Shown here: positions 18,769 through 26,734 of the stretch, piece by piece
How the letters are laid out: each line of letters starts with the position of its first letter
How positions within the stretch are numbered: the stretch's first letter is position 1
Assembly (NCBI RefSeq): GCF_020831365.1
Contig: NZ_JAJHPV010000010.1
Span: 1 to 64,000 of the forward strand
Length of the DNA: 64,000 nucleotides
Reading direction: 5' to 3'
DNA from: Massilia agrisoli
GTDB lineage: Bacteria > Pseudomonadota > Gammaproteobacteria > Burkholderiales > Burkholderiaceae_D
The notes under the pieces: model-generated
Seen by the model: only the letters and a program-made list of their open reading frames with translations
Told to the model about the DNA's origin: nothing
Databases searched by the model: none
Made by a program: the position numbers and the translations under genes

Positions 18769-19533
18769 ATGGAAAAGATCCTTGATGAAGTGGTAACAAT
18801 TGGGTTCGATTCCGAAGGGCCGGGGAGCGCGCACGATAGCGAGCTCAGCGGGACACGTTCAGAATCATCTGATACCATCAGTGAGATGACGATCAACGAA
18901 AGAGCCTTCGGTATCCGCGTCGCAGATACTGAAGAAGGCCGAAATCACGCTAGCATGCTCATCAATAAGATGTATGCGTGGCGTGGCTATGCAGGAAGCC
19001 ATCGCGTTGACGATAATCCGAACCGGATCACGCTGTCAGCTTCCGACAAGGGCGCCGTCATCGGTACGGTTACGCTCGGCATCGACTCGTCGATCGGCAT
19101 CCTGGCCGACGAAGTGTTCAAGGACCAGATCGACCTGTTCCGCCAGCGCGGCGCCAAGGTCTGCGAGATCAGCAAGCTGGCCTTCGACCCCACCGTGCGG
19201 TCGAAAATGGCGCTTGGCTCGCTGTTTCACATTCTCTACATTTACGCGCACCATCTGTACCAGTGCACCGATGCGTTTATTGAAATTAATCCGCGTCACC
19301 GCCGTTACTACGAGCACATGCTCGGCTTTAAGACCCTGACCGAAGTGCGCAGCAATCCGCGCGTCGACGCCCCGGCCTATTTGCTGTGGCTCAGCCTGGA
19401 ACACATGGGCAATGAAATCGACCGGCTCGGCGGCACCAGCGACAACCCCGGCAACGAGCGTTCCCTGTATCCCTATTTCTTCTCCAAGCGGGAAGAAATC
19501 GGTATTGCCAACCGCCTGTTCAACATCGGCTAA
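18769..19533 (+). CDS. FeeM-like N-acyl amino acid synthase (GNAT-related)
   Basis: 254 residues. After a polar N-terminal stretch of about 45 residues there is an acyltransferase core related to FeeM and LuxI-type synthases: IRVADTEEGRNHASMLINK, AVIGTVTLGID, VCEISKLAFDPTVRS, and FIEINPRHRRYYEHMLGFKT, the last being the hallmark C-terminal segment of this group. FeeM enzymes move a long-chain acyl group from ACP to the amino group of an amino acid, mainly tyrosine. GGAG precedes the ATG. It heads a likely transcription unit with the ThiF-like and nitroreductase genes. An exosortase-associated acyltransferase family is the main alternative assignment; a true acyl-homoserine-lactone synthase is unlikely. 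Confidence 0.8.
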   Translation: MEKILDEVVTIGFDSEGPGSAHDSELSGTRSESSDTISEMTINERAFGIRVADTEEGRNHASMLINKMYAWRGYAGSHRVDDNPNRITLSASDKGAVIGTVTLGIDSSIGILADEVFKDQIDLFRQRGAKVCEISKLAFDPTVRSKMALGSLFHILYIYAHHLYQCTDAFIEINPRHRRYYEHMLGFKTLTEVRSNPRVDAPAYLLWLSLEHMGNEIDRLGGTSDNPGNERSLYPYFFSKREEIGIANRLFNIG

Positions 19534-19588
19534 ACTACGTTCGCTGTAGTTCCTTCTGAACAAACTCGCCCTTCAGGGGCTTTTCGTC

Positions 19589-20497
19589 ATGATCAATCCC
19601 TTTTCCTATTCTGAAGCTTTCTCGCGCAACATCGGCTGGGTCACGCGGGAGGAGCAGGAAAAGCTGCGCGGCGCGCGGGTGGCCATCGCCGGCATGGGCG
19701 GCGTCGGCGGCATCTACGCCGTCACCCTGGCGCGCCTCGGGGTCGGCAACTTTCACCTGGCCGACTTCGACACCTACGACATCGCCAATTTCAACCGCCA
19801 GGTCGGCGCCATGATGTCGACCCGCGGCAAGCCCAAGGTCGAGGTGATCGCCGACATGGTGCGCGACATCAATCCCGAAGCCAACATCAAAATCTTTCCC
19901 CAAGGCGTAGATGCGGCCAGCCTGCCGGCCTTCCTCGACGGGATCGACCTGTATGTCGACGGCCTCGACTTCTTCGTGTTCGATATCCGCCAGAAAACGT
20001 TCGCCGCCTGCGCCGAGCGCCGCATCCCGTCCACCACGGTGGCGCCGCTGGGCATGGGCGCGGCGGTGCTGAACTTTTTGCCCGGCCAGATGACGTTCGA
20101 GGAATATTTCCAGTGGGGCGAGCTGCCGGAAAACGAAAAGGCCATCCGCTTCCTGGTCGGGCTGTCGCCGGCCGGACTGCATCGCGCCTACCTGGTCGAT
20201 CCGTCGGCGGTCAATTTCGCCGAGCGCCGGGGGCCGTCCACCATCATGTCGGTGCAGATGTGCGCCGGCATCGCCGCCACCCAGGCCCTGAAAATCCTGC
20301 TCAAGCGCGGCAAGGTGCTGGCCGCGCCGCACGGCCTGCAGTTCGATCCCTACCGCAACAAGCTGGCCCATACCTGGCGCCCTGGCGGCAACAAGAACCC
20401 GATCCAGCGCCTCGCCATCGCCATTGGCCGCCGCCACCTGGACAGCCTGCTGCGCGAGAGCGCCGCCGCCAGCGCGCGCCAGGCCGCCCATCACTAG
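19589..20497 (+). CDS. ThiF/E1-like adenylyltransferase
   Basis: 302 residues with the E1-type nucleotide-binding domain: GMGGVGG at about 35-41, ADFDTYDIANFNRQ (the Asp and Asn-x-x-Arg-Gln pattern that holds ATP and activates a C-terminal carboxylate), and KVEVIADMVRDINPE. No CxxC zinc pairs are seen, unlike MoeB or ThiF proper. Residues 175-230 form an insertion before a final TIMSVQMCAGIAATQALKIL helix. E1-like enzymes adenylate a protein or peptide C terminus. It lies 55 nt after the FeeM-like gene and 12 nt before the nitroreductase, the two domains that are fused in Mycobacterium Rv1355c-type proteins (recalled). Confidence 0.82.
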   Translation: MINPFSYSEAFSRNIGWVTREEQEKLRGARVAIAGMGGVGGIYAVTLARLGVGNFHLADFDTYDIANFNRQVGAMMSTRGKPKVEVIADMVRDINPEANIKIFPQGVDAASLPAFLDGIDLYVDGLDFFVFDIRQKTFAACAERRIPSTTVAPLGMGAAVLNFLPGQMTFEEYFQWGELPENEKAIRFLVGLSPAGLHRAYLVDPSAVNFAERRGPSTIMSVQMCAGIAATQALKILLKRGKVLAAPHGLQFDPYRNKLAHTWRPGGNKNPIQRLAIAIGRRHLDSLLRESAAASARQAAHH

Positions 20498-20509
20498 CCG
20501 GAACCCACC

Positions 20510-21625
20510 ATGACCCCAGAGCACACCAGCGCCGGACGAGACCGCATCGTCGCCATCCTCGAAAAAGCCAAATGGGCGCCCAGCGGCGACAATGACCAGC
20601 CGTGGCGCTTCGAAATCCTTGACGGTTCGCGGGTGCGGGTGCACTGCAGCGACACCAGCGACCATTGCGTGTACGACCTGGAAGGCTGGCCGAGCCAGAT
20701 CGCCATCGGTGCCATGCTCGAGACCATGGCCATCGCGGCCACCGCGCATGGCCTGGCTACCGACGTGCGCCGCTGCGAAGGCTGCAGCGACAAGGACCCG
20801 GTGTTCGACGTGCGCTTTACCGCGCAGCCCGGGCTGGCGCCCGACCCCTTGATTGCCGCCATCGAGGTGCGCAGCGTGCAGCGCCGCCCGATGAGCCGGC
20901 GCGCGCTGACTGCGGCGGAAAAGCAGGCGCTCGAGCAGGCCGTCGGCGCCGGCTACCAGGTCCAGTGGATCGAGGGCGGCGCGCGCATGGACGCGGCCCG
21001 GCTGATGTACAACAACGCCCGCCTGCGCCTCCTGATGCCGGAAGCGTACAAGGTCCACAAGCGCATCATCAAGTGGGGCAAGGTCACCTCCGAGTGGGGC
21101 GTGCCCGACCAGGCGCTGGGCGTCGACAACATGACGATCCACCTGATGAAATGGGCTATGGTCAGCTGGGACCGCCTCAAGCGCATGAATACCCTGATGG
21201 GAACCTGGGCGCCGCGCCTGCAGATGGACCTGGTCCCGGGCCTGGCCTGCGCGGCCCACTTCGTGATCCGCGCCAAGGTACAGCCGGCATCGGTGGCCGA
21301 CTACGTCGCCGCCGGCCGCGCCATGCAGCGCTTCTGGCTCACGCTCACCCAGCTGGGCCTGGTGATGCAGCCAGAAATGACGCCGCTGATCTTTTCTTCC
21401 TATGTCCGCAACGGCCGCCATTTCACCGACACCGGCAAACTGAAGGAGATGGCGGTGGGCCTGGCGGGCCAGTTTGACAAGCTGCTGGGCAAACAGCCGG
21501 GATTCCCGGTCTTTATGGGACGCCTGGGACAGGGCAAAACGGCGGTGGCGCGTTCGACCCGTCCAGAACTGGCAAACCTGATGCATAAGACAACACCCGG
21601 CCAGCCTGACCAACCCGCCGCTTAA
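20510..21625 (+). CDS. Nitroreductase-family protein
   Basis: 371-residue flavoprotein-like enzyme. The N-terminal AKWAPSGDNDQPWRFEI is the nitroreductase FMN-phosphate motif (Ser-x-Asn-x-Gln-Pro), and FWLTLTQLGLVMQPEMTPLIF is the C-terminal FMN contact. A long alpha-helical middle part (about 120-260) makes it larger than classical nitroreductases (about 220). It probably catalyses a flavin-dependent oxidation or reduction on the product of the neighbouring FeeM-like and ThiF-like enzymes. Twelve nt downstream of thiF-like; the likely end of the cassette, since the next gene has its own promoter. Confidence 0.82.
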   Translation: MTPEHTSAGRDRIVAILEKAKWAPSGDNDQPWRFEILDGSRVRVHCSDTSDHCVYDLEGWPSQIAIGAMLETMAIAATAHGLATDVRRCEGCSDKDPVFDVRFTAQPGLAPDPLIAAIEVRSVQRRPMSRRALTAAEKQALEQAVGAGYQVQWIEGGARMDAARLMYNNARLRLLMPEAYKVHKRIIKWGKVTSEWGVPDQALGVDNMTIHLMKWAMVSWDRLKRMNTLMGTWAPRLQMDLVPGLACAAHFVIRAKVQPASVADYVAAGRAMQRFWLTLTQLGLVMQPEMTPLIFSSYVRNGRHFTDTGKLKEMAVGLAGQFDKLLGKQPGFPVFMGRLGQGKTAVARSTRPELANLMHKTTPGQPDQPAA

Positions 21626-21731
21626 GTGTGCTGGCGCACTGTCGGTTTACTTTACAGCCGCTCATCCATTCAGTGACATGGACTTGCGCTAGATCATGTA
21701 AGTCATTGAAGTTAAACAGATTGGGAAGAGC

Positions 21732-21747
21732 TGGCACGGTTACTGCT
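21732..21747 (+). promoter_or_regulatory. Sigma-54 (RpoN) promoter of the PEP-CTERM gene
   Basis: TGGCACG-GTTA-CTGCT: the -24 GG (21733-21734) and -12 GC (21745-21746) are exactly 10 bases apart, and the -24 element matches the consensus fully. The start of transcription would fall near 21758, about 59 nt before the ATG. PrsR, encoded at 59533-60894, is a sigma-54 activator and the obvious candidate regulator. Confidence 0.8.
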
Positions 21748-21816
21748 TATACAGGTTGGCAAGCAAGAATTTTAAGATTCCAGCGACATAACCTAATAAA
21801 GTAATCGGAGCCACAA

Positions 21817-22671
21817 ATGATCAAATTCAACAAAATCGGCAAGCTGGTCGCCGGCGCAGTTCTGGCACTGTCGAGCTCGGTAGCAATGGCTGACCACGTA
21901 CCAGGCCTGGCGTTCAGCGAGACCACCTTCACCATCAACCCAAGCGCTGTTGGCCTGGAAGGTTGCAACGGTGGCACCTGCACCGCGAAGTTCATCGATT
22001 TCAGCTATCGCGCTGAAGTAGACCAGGTCAGCACCAGCCCGTTCAGCGCATCGTTCACCGAAACCGGCGGCGGCTTCTTCGGCACCTTCCGTACCGACCT
22101 GGGCGGTAGCCCGGTTGCACGTACCGGCCTGGGCAACAGCTACCAGATGTACTTCGTGTTCACCGCTGCCGGCAACACGGCTCCAGGCGGCCTGGGCACC
22201 ATCGACGGTACCTTCACCGCGTTTAACTACTCGGTCTACCTCGACCCTGAGTTCGATTCGGCGCTGACCGACCCAAGCCCGAATGGCATTAACGAAACCG
22301 TTGTCCGCACCGGCGGCCTGTCGGACGATATCGAAGTCCTGCGCGGCACCCTGGTGACCGGCGGCTTCCACATCGCTGACGGCCTGGCAAACGGTGACTT
22401 CGACGTCATCGCCAGCGCAATGGCAATGAATGGCTTCTTCGGCGGCGAAGCATTCGCCAGCGGCAGCGCACGCACCGACATCAACGGCGTGAACAGCCTG
22501 ATCGAAGGCATCCCAGCCGGCAGCCCGTTCGCTACCACCACCGACATCACCATCGACGGTTCGGGTAACGCTTCGTTCGAGCCAGTACCTGTACCAGAGC
22601 CAGCAAGCCTGGCACTGTTCGGCCTGGCACTGGCTGGTGTTGCATTCACCCGCCGCGGCAAAAAAGCATAA
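21817..22671 (+). CDS. PEP-CTERM sorting-domain protein
   Basis: A 284-residue exported protein and likely substrate of the XrtA exosortase. Signal peptide of about 25 residues (LVAGAVLALSSSVAMA), a Gly/Thr/Asn-rich middle with one early disulphide-type pair (CNGGTC), and a C-terminal sorting signal: VPEPASL, a hydrophobic helix, then the basic tail TRRGKKA. The mature domain is not recognised. GGAG lies 7 nt before the ATG. It is preceded by a sigma-54 promoter and followed by a strong terminator, so it is a single-gene unit. Its codon use is noticeably biased toward a few codons, suggesting high expression. Confidence 0.93.
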   Translation: MIKFNKIGKLVAGAVLALSSSVAMADHVPGLAFSETTFTINPSAVGLEGCNGGTCTAKFIDFSYRAEVDQVSTSPFSASFTETGGGFFGTFRTDLGGSPVARTGLGNSYQMYFVFTAAGNTAPGGLGTIDGTFTAFNYSVYLDPEFDSALTDPSPNGINETVVRTGGLSDDIEVLRGTLVTGGFHIADGLANGDFDVIASAMAMNGFFGGEAFASGSARTDINGVNSLIEGIPAGSPFATTTDITIDGSGNASFEPVPVPEPASLALFGLALAGVAFTRRGKKA

Positions 22672-22717
22672 AAAAAACCGCTGCGAAAGCAGCGTTGGTT
22701 GACTAGCTCAATCACTC

Positions 22718-22750
22718 AATGCCGTTCAGTCTGACTGAACGGCATTTTTT
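22718..22750 (+). terminator. Rho-independent terminator of the PEP-CTERM gene
   Basis: Twelve-base perfect stem (22718-22729 with 22735-22746) around loop TCTGA, ending in a run of six T. A second weaker hairpin (CGCTGC-GAAA-GCAGCG, 22679-22694) lies just upstream. Confidence 0.9.
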
Positions 22751-22773
22751 ATTTGCGGCCCTGATCAGGACAG

Positions 22774-23844
22774 TCAGCCAGGTTTCGGGGAAATGAAGGC
22801 CTTGTGGAACAGGTGGCGCGCCAGCAGCAGCGGCGGCATGCGCAGCCAGTTCGCGCGGATGTACAGCAGCAATCGCGCCGGCGCGGTGGCGAAACGGTCG
22901 ATGCTCGAATGCGCTGGCAACATGGCGTGGCCAAACAGCCAGTCCATCAATGCCAGCAACGCCACATTCGGGGCGTCGCGCCGGCTGTCCTCGAGCACCT
23001 GCGCGGGCACCTCGGTGGCGAGCAGGCGCTGGGCCGAGCGCAGGGCGTAAAACAGCGGCCGTCCCAGTTCCAGTTCGCGCGCGCGCGCGGCCAGGCCATC
23101 CCAGAATGCGCGGTCGGAGCCGAAGTGGCCCAGCAGGCGGTCGATGTCGACCAGGTCGCGCAGCCCGTGCTCGAATTCGCCATAGAACAGGTGGGTGGCG
23201 CTGTGCAGCACCATGTCGGCGGGCGCCAGCGTGCGAAAGCCGGGCTGGCCTGGAATCGCCACCGACGCCGCACGCAACTTCGCCGGCGCCGGGGTGGCGC
23301 GCGCCGTTTCCGGCAGAATCGCATGGTGGACGTCGATCAGGGTGTCGCGCTTCACGTTCTGCATCGGCGGCAACTCGTGCATCCATTCCCGGTAGTAGCG
23401 CTGGTCGTAGGCGTCGGTGTGCGTGCCTACCCAGCCATGCATCATCAGGGCCGCCTCGACTTCGCCGAGCCGGTCCTTGGGCACCATGATGTCGATGTCC
23501 GAAAACATCCGGCCCTCGGCCGGCGGCAGGGCGGCCGCCGCATAGGCCGCGCCCTTGAGCAGGATAGGCTGCAGGCCCAGGCCGTCGAGCGCGCGCCGGA
23601 TCTGTTCGACTTCCCAGTGCACCGCGCGGCGGTGGCGGGCGGCGAGGGTGTGCGACCAGTCGAGGTGGGTGCGCACCTGCGGCGGCACGGCGTCCAGCAT
23701 GCCGCCTTCCGCGAGCATCGCGCGCAGGCGGTTGACCAGGCGGGCGCTGCCTGCCTGGCGCAGCAGCAAATCCCAGTCGGCAAGCGTCAGCCCGGCCATC
23801 ATGCCGGGTTGGCGCAGCGCTTCGACCACCAGCGGCAGCCTCAC
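22774..23844 (-). CDS. Nucleotidyltransferase family protein (HPr-rel-A operon)
   Basis: 356 residues resembling the uncharacterised nucleotidyltransferase family PF14907. Key pieces are LQPILLKGAAYA (about 91-102) and the metal-binding FSDIDIMVP with Asp116 and Asp118, then GFRTLAPADMVLHSATHLFYGE. The family has the pol-beta nucleotidyltransferase fold; the transferred nucleotide and target are unknown. Last gene of a four-gene leftward operon; its ATG overlaps the HprK-related kinase stop by 4 nt, implying coupled translation. Confidence 0.82.
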   Translation of the reverse strand: MRLPLVVEALRQPGMMAGLTLADWDLLLRQAGSARLVNRLRAMLAEGGMLDAVPPQVRTHLDWSHTLAARHRRAVHWEVEQIRRALDGLGLQPILLKGAAYAAAALPPAEGRMFSDIDIMVPKDRLGEVEAALMMHGWVGTHTDAYDQRYYREWMHELPPMQNVKRDTLIDVHHAILPETARATPAPAKLRAASVAIPGQPGFRTLAPADMVLHSATHLFYGEFEHGLRDLVDIDRLLGHFGSDRAFWDGLAARARELELGRPLFYALRSAQRLLATEVPAQVLEDSRRDAPNVALLALMDWLFGHAMLPAHSSIDRFATAPARLLLYIRANWLRMPPLLLARHLFHKAFISPKPG

Positions 23845-24758
23845 GCCGGCTCCCCGGCCAGCGCGGCAAACGCCGCTAACGCATCGTCCAGCTTGCTGTA
23901 ATTGAAGCTGTAGCAGCCCGAGCGGTCGATCACGCCGGCCATGGCGTCGAAGCCGGCCTGCCCAAGCACGGTGTAGTTGAAGGCGTTGGCGGCCAGCTGC
24001 ATGAATGCGCCGGCGCGGCCCATCGGCGCCAGCCGGGGCGCTGCGCCCGCTTCGTATTTCGGGAAGATCACCCAGGCGGGGATCGCCGGTTCGCCGGCCC
24101 GCGCCACGCTGGCGGCCGGGGCCTTGAGGTGGGCCACCGTGCCCTTGACGGTGTCGTGCACCAGGCGGCTGAATACGGTGCCTTCCACATAGTCGCGGAT
24201 GATGCCGATCGACGCGTTTTTCAGGCTGATCGGCCGCGGCAGCGGCTCGACCAGCCCGTCTTCCAGGCGGATCATCGCCAGCTCATCGGACAGCAGGCGC
24301 CAGCCATTGTGCACAAGCGCGGCGCACAAGGTGCTTTTGCCGGAGCCGGGCGGGGCCGGCAGGATCGCGGCGCGGCCATCCCTTTCGACCACGGCCGCGT
24401 GGATGACCAGGTAACTGTGGGCGCGGCTCGACACGCACCAGTTCAGGCCCCATTCGAACATCGGGAAGGCCTGGTCGAGCGGCAGCGGGCGGAACATCGA
24501 ACCGCCGTCGTATTCGAACTTCACCTGGGGACGGAACCAGCGGCGCAGGCCGCGCGGGCGGGTCAGGGCAACATGGAAGTCGGCAAACTGCGCATCGTCG
24601 CGCAGGGGATAGTCGGCGTACAGCAAGGCGATGCCGTCGGCGACCTCGCGGATCGGGCTGGACAGGCGGGTGACAAAAGCGCCTGTCTGCAGGCAAAGGC
24701 CGGGGCCGGCCATGCGTTTGCCGAGTTCCGCCCTGGTCAGGGATGCTACGGTCAGCAT
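23841..24758 (-). CDS. HprK-related kinase A
   Basis: 305-residue protein related to the catalytic part of HPr kinase/phosphorylase. The Walker A loop is PAPPGSGKST (about 134-143), preceded by VIHAAVVERDGRAAIL; WRLLSDELAMI (about 153-163) follows as the acidic second motif. It lacks the N-terminal domain of true HprK and no HPr gene is near, so its target is probably not HPr. Members are recognised by their constant pairing with a small PqqD-like protein, as here (7-nt overlap). Function unknown. Confidence 0.86.
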   Translation of the reverse strand: MLTVASLTRAELGKRMAGPGLCLQTGAFVTRLSSPIREVADGIALLYADYPLRDDAQFADFHVALTRPRGLRRWFRPQVKFEYDGGSMFRPLPLDQAFPMFEWGLNWCVSSRAHSYLVIHAAVVERDGRAAILPAPPGSGKSTLCAALVHNGWRLLSDELAMIRLEDGLVEPLPRPISLKNASIGIIRDYVEGTVFSRLVHDTVKGTVAHLKAPAASVARAGEPAIPAWVIFPKYEAGAAPRLAPMGRAGAFMQLAANAFNYTVLGQAGFDAMAGVIDRSGCYSFNYSKLDDALAAFAALAGEPA

Positions 24759-25033
24759 GGCGCCGCTTCCACCAGCGACAGCGCAAGCAGGTCGGACAGC
24801 ATGGCGGGAATATCGCCGGCTTCCTGGTCGTCCAGGCCGAGGGTGGCGCGCAGGCGCGCGGTGACTGTGGCCGTATCGCCCGGCTGGGCAGCCACGGCGA
24901 GCAGCAGTTGCATCTCGCCCTCGCCCAGCAGGTGGGTGTCGCCGGACAAGTTATTAAATACGACGAACCCGTCTTCCCAGGCCCGGTGTTGCAGGGCCTG
25001 GCCGGGCGGAACCCGCCAGATGCGCTCGTTCAC
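24752..25033 (-). CDS. PqqD-like small protein of the HPr-rel-A system
   Basis: 93 residues with a PqqD/RRE-like pattern: ALQHRAWEDGFVVFNNLSGD (beta strands), then THLLGEGEMQLLLAV, and a C-terminal helix. PqqD-like domains bind leader peptides of ribosomal peptides and deliver them to modifying enzymes. It overlaps both neighbours (4 nt with the upstream exported protein, 7 nt with the kinase), so it is translated with them. It is the best pointer that some partner peptide or protein is presented to the kinase. Confidence 0.82.
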   Translation of the reverse strand: MNERIWRVPPGQALQHRAWEDGFVVFNNLSGDTHLLGEGEMQLLLAVAAQPGDTATVTARLRATLGLDDQEAGDIPAMLSDLLALSLVEAAPC

Positions 25034-25599
25034 TGCTCGATGGTGTCCATCGTTCCCTGGAAGTACTCGACGACGTCTGCGTGATACCAGTTGACGCCTG
25101 CGGTCGGGCTGTACGAGCCGCGGCGGCTCAGGTCATTCCAGATGTTTTGCAGCATCGGCACGGACAGGAAGTTGATCTTGCCCGACAGGACATTCAGGTA
25201 GCTGGCGACCAGGTGGCGGCCGATGCCCTCGGCATCCCATTTTTTCGGATCGAGGATGTCCGCCATGGTGACGGCGTTGTAGGGCGAATCGACCGGGCAG
25301 GAGAACACGCTGCCGAAGGTTTTCTGGCGGTCGCATGGCCAGCCGTTGTGGGTTTTCCAGTAGCCAGGGGAGCGGCCTTCGCAAGCCAGCACGGTGCCTG
25401 GAACGCGGCTTTGCAGCCCGCCCGACAGCGAGCCCGACGGTGCGGTGCAGATGTCGACCGCCATGCCGGCCTTGCTGGAGATGGTGACGAGGGCGGCCGA
25501 GGCGCCGATGCCGGCGCGGGCGAATCGGCGGCGCGCCGCACCGCGTGCGCTGATCTGGGATGGCGTTGGCTCGGCGGCTTGCTGGTCTTGAGTGGTCAC
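25030..25599 (-). CDS. Exported GYWK-motif protein with Tat-like signal
   Basis: 189 residues from the GTG at 25599, which has GAGGA seven bases upstream; longer starts add 26 unlikely residues. A twin-arginine-like signal is visible: RRRFARAGIGASAALVTI followed by a small-residue cleavage region. The mature part holds CEGRSPGYWKTHNGWPCDR (about 90-108); the G-Y-W-K-x-H pattern recurs in several surface proteins. Four cysteines in the mature part could form two disulphides. First gene of the HPr-rel-A operon, overlapping the PqqD-like gene by 4 nt, which suggests it is the system's exported substrate. I do not know its function. Confidence 0.72.
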   Translation of the reverse strand: MTTQDQQAAEPTPSQISARGAARRRFARAGIGASAALVTISSKAGMAVDICTAPSGSLSGGLQSRVPGTVLACEGRSPGYWKTHNGWPCDRQKTFGSVFSCPVDSPYNAVTMADILDPKKWDAEGIGRHLVASYLNVLSGKINFLSVPMLQNIWNDLSRRGSYSPTAGVNWYHADVVEYFQGTMDTIEQ

Positions 25600-25946
25600 G
25601 TCAAATCCTCGAAAAAATTCTGGCCGGGCGCACCGGCATGCGTTGGGCCTGCGCGAAGCGCAGGTAAAGGACTCCAAGCAATATTCATTCCACTTGGAAA
25701 TACTTCAGCGTGAATTGCTTTGCAAATCAAACACTTATGCTGCGCTGGCGCAAATCCGCCGTCGCTCAGTCTTGATATGACGCAAAGGTTTGTAAGGTAT
25801 CTCGACAGTGCGCGTGCCGATCATGACACAGGACAGCAGGGAACAGCGTGCTGATTTGCCGAAATACAACGCTGTCGAAGGGCGCCAAGCGAAGACGCCG
25901 CGGCCATGGGCCGCGGCGCCGAACCTCGTCCTTACCAGGAGGGACT
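25600..25946. other. 347-bp gap without a gene
   Basis: Lies between the start of the GYWK protein gene and the stop of the export lipoprotein gene, both leftward. The right part contains the hairpin at 25896-25918. The left part should hold the promoter of the HPr-rel-A operon; no convincing sigma-70 or sigma-54 element was found by eye. No open reading frame with native codon bias is present. Confidence 0.5.
25896..25918 (-). terminator. GC-rich perfect hairpin downstream of the export gene
   Basis: Ten-base perfect stem (25896-25905 with 25909-25918) with loop ATG, 29 nt beyond the leftward stop codon. There is no T run after it on either strand, so it may be a Rho-type or processing hairpin rather than an intrinsic terminator. 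Confidence 0.45.
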
Positions 25947-26582
25947 TTAGAAGTAGCTTTCCGGAATAACGAGCACGTCGCCCGGATACATGAAGGTATT
26001 GGCCGAGATGTCGCCGTCCTTGATCAGGTCGTCGAGGCGCACTTTCAGGGTTTGCTGCTGGCCGTTGATGGTACGGATGATGGTCGCGCGGTTGCCCGAA
26101 GCGAACTCGGTTACCCCGCCGACCGCGATCAGCACGTCCATCAGCGACATGTTGCGGCGGAACGGCAGCGCCTGCGGACGGGCAGCCGCGCCGATCACGC
26201 GCACCTGCTCGCTGAAGTTGCCGACGAAGGCAGTGACGATGACGGTGACGACCGGCTGCTGGATGAACTTGGCCAGCGCCTTTTCGATATCGCGCGCCAG
26301 TTCGGTGGAGGTCTTGCCGGCGGCCTGCAGGTCTTCGACCAGCGGGGTGGTGATCTTGCCGTCAGGACGCACTGGCACGCTCTGCGAAACTTCCGGGTTG
26401 CGCCACACCACGATCGACAGGTTGTCGCCCGGTCCGATCAGGTAGTCGTTGCTGGGGGCGGCCACTTGCGGCTGGGCGGTGGCCGGCTTGCTCATCATGG
26501 CGCAACCACCGAGGGTCAGCGCCGACAGGGCGAGCGCGGAATAAGCCAGCAATTTCATCATTTTTTGTTGAAGGGTGTTCAC
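25947..26582 (-). CDS. XrtA-system polysaccharide export lipoprotein (Wza/BexD-like)
   Basis: 211-residue outer-membrane lipoprotein: lipobox TLGGC (Cys27), then the Poly_export domain starting NDYLIGPGDNLSIVVWRNPEVS (about 38-59), an SLBB-like stretch RVIGAAARPQALPFRRNMSLMDVL and the final GDVLVIPESYF. It would form or gate the EPS export channel. The GTG at 26582 is chosen because AAGGA stands 7 nt upstream and the signal peptide follows at once; an ATG at 26561 has no RBS. Divergent from the chain-length operon, with the protease gene upstream on the same strand. Confidence 0.92.
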   Translation of the reverse strand: MNTLQQKMMKLLAYSALALSALTLGGCAMMSKPATAQPQVAAPSNDYLIGPGDNLSIVVWRNPEVSQSVPVRPDGKITTPLVEDLQAAGKTSTELARDIEKALAKFIQQPVVTVIVTAFVGNFSEQVRVIGAAARPQALPFRRNMSLMDVLIAVGGVTEFASGNRATIIRTINGQQQTLKVRLDDLIKDGDISANTFMYPGDVLVIPESYF

Positions 26583-26734
26583 CTGGATATCCTTTTGTGC
26601 CGAAATGGTGGAGCGCTTGCGGCGGGGCCTGCAGTCCTGGAGACCGTGATTCCCGCAAGCAACTATGCTTTCAAGTATTTCTATTTTAGCATGCAATTTT
26701 TTTAGGAAAAGCTGCACGATTGCAAAATTGTGGC

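Noticed and set aside
18769-19533. Reading the FeeM-like protein as a LuxI acyl-homoserine-lactone synthase
   Set aside because: The C-terminal NPRHRRYYEHMLGF segment is FeeM-like, and no luxR-type gene is adjacent.
19534-19553. Short inverted repeat AACTAC/GTAGTT after the FeeM-like gene
   Set aside because: Six-base stem without a T run; too weak to call a terminator.
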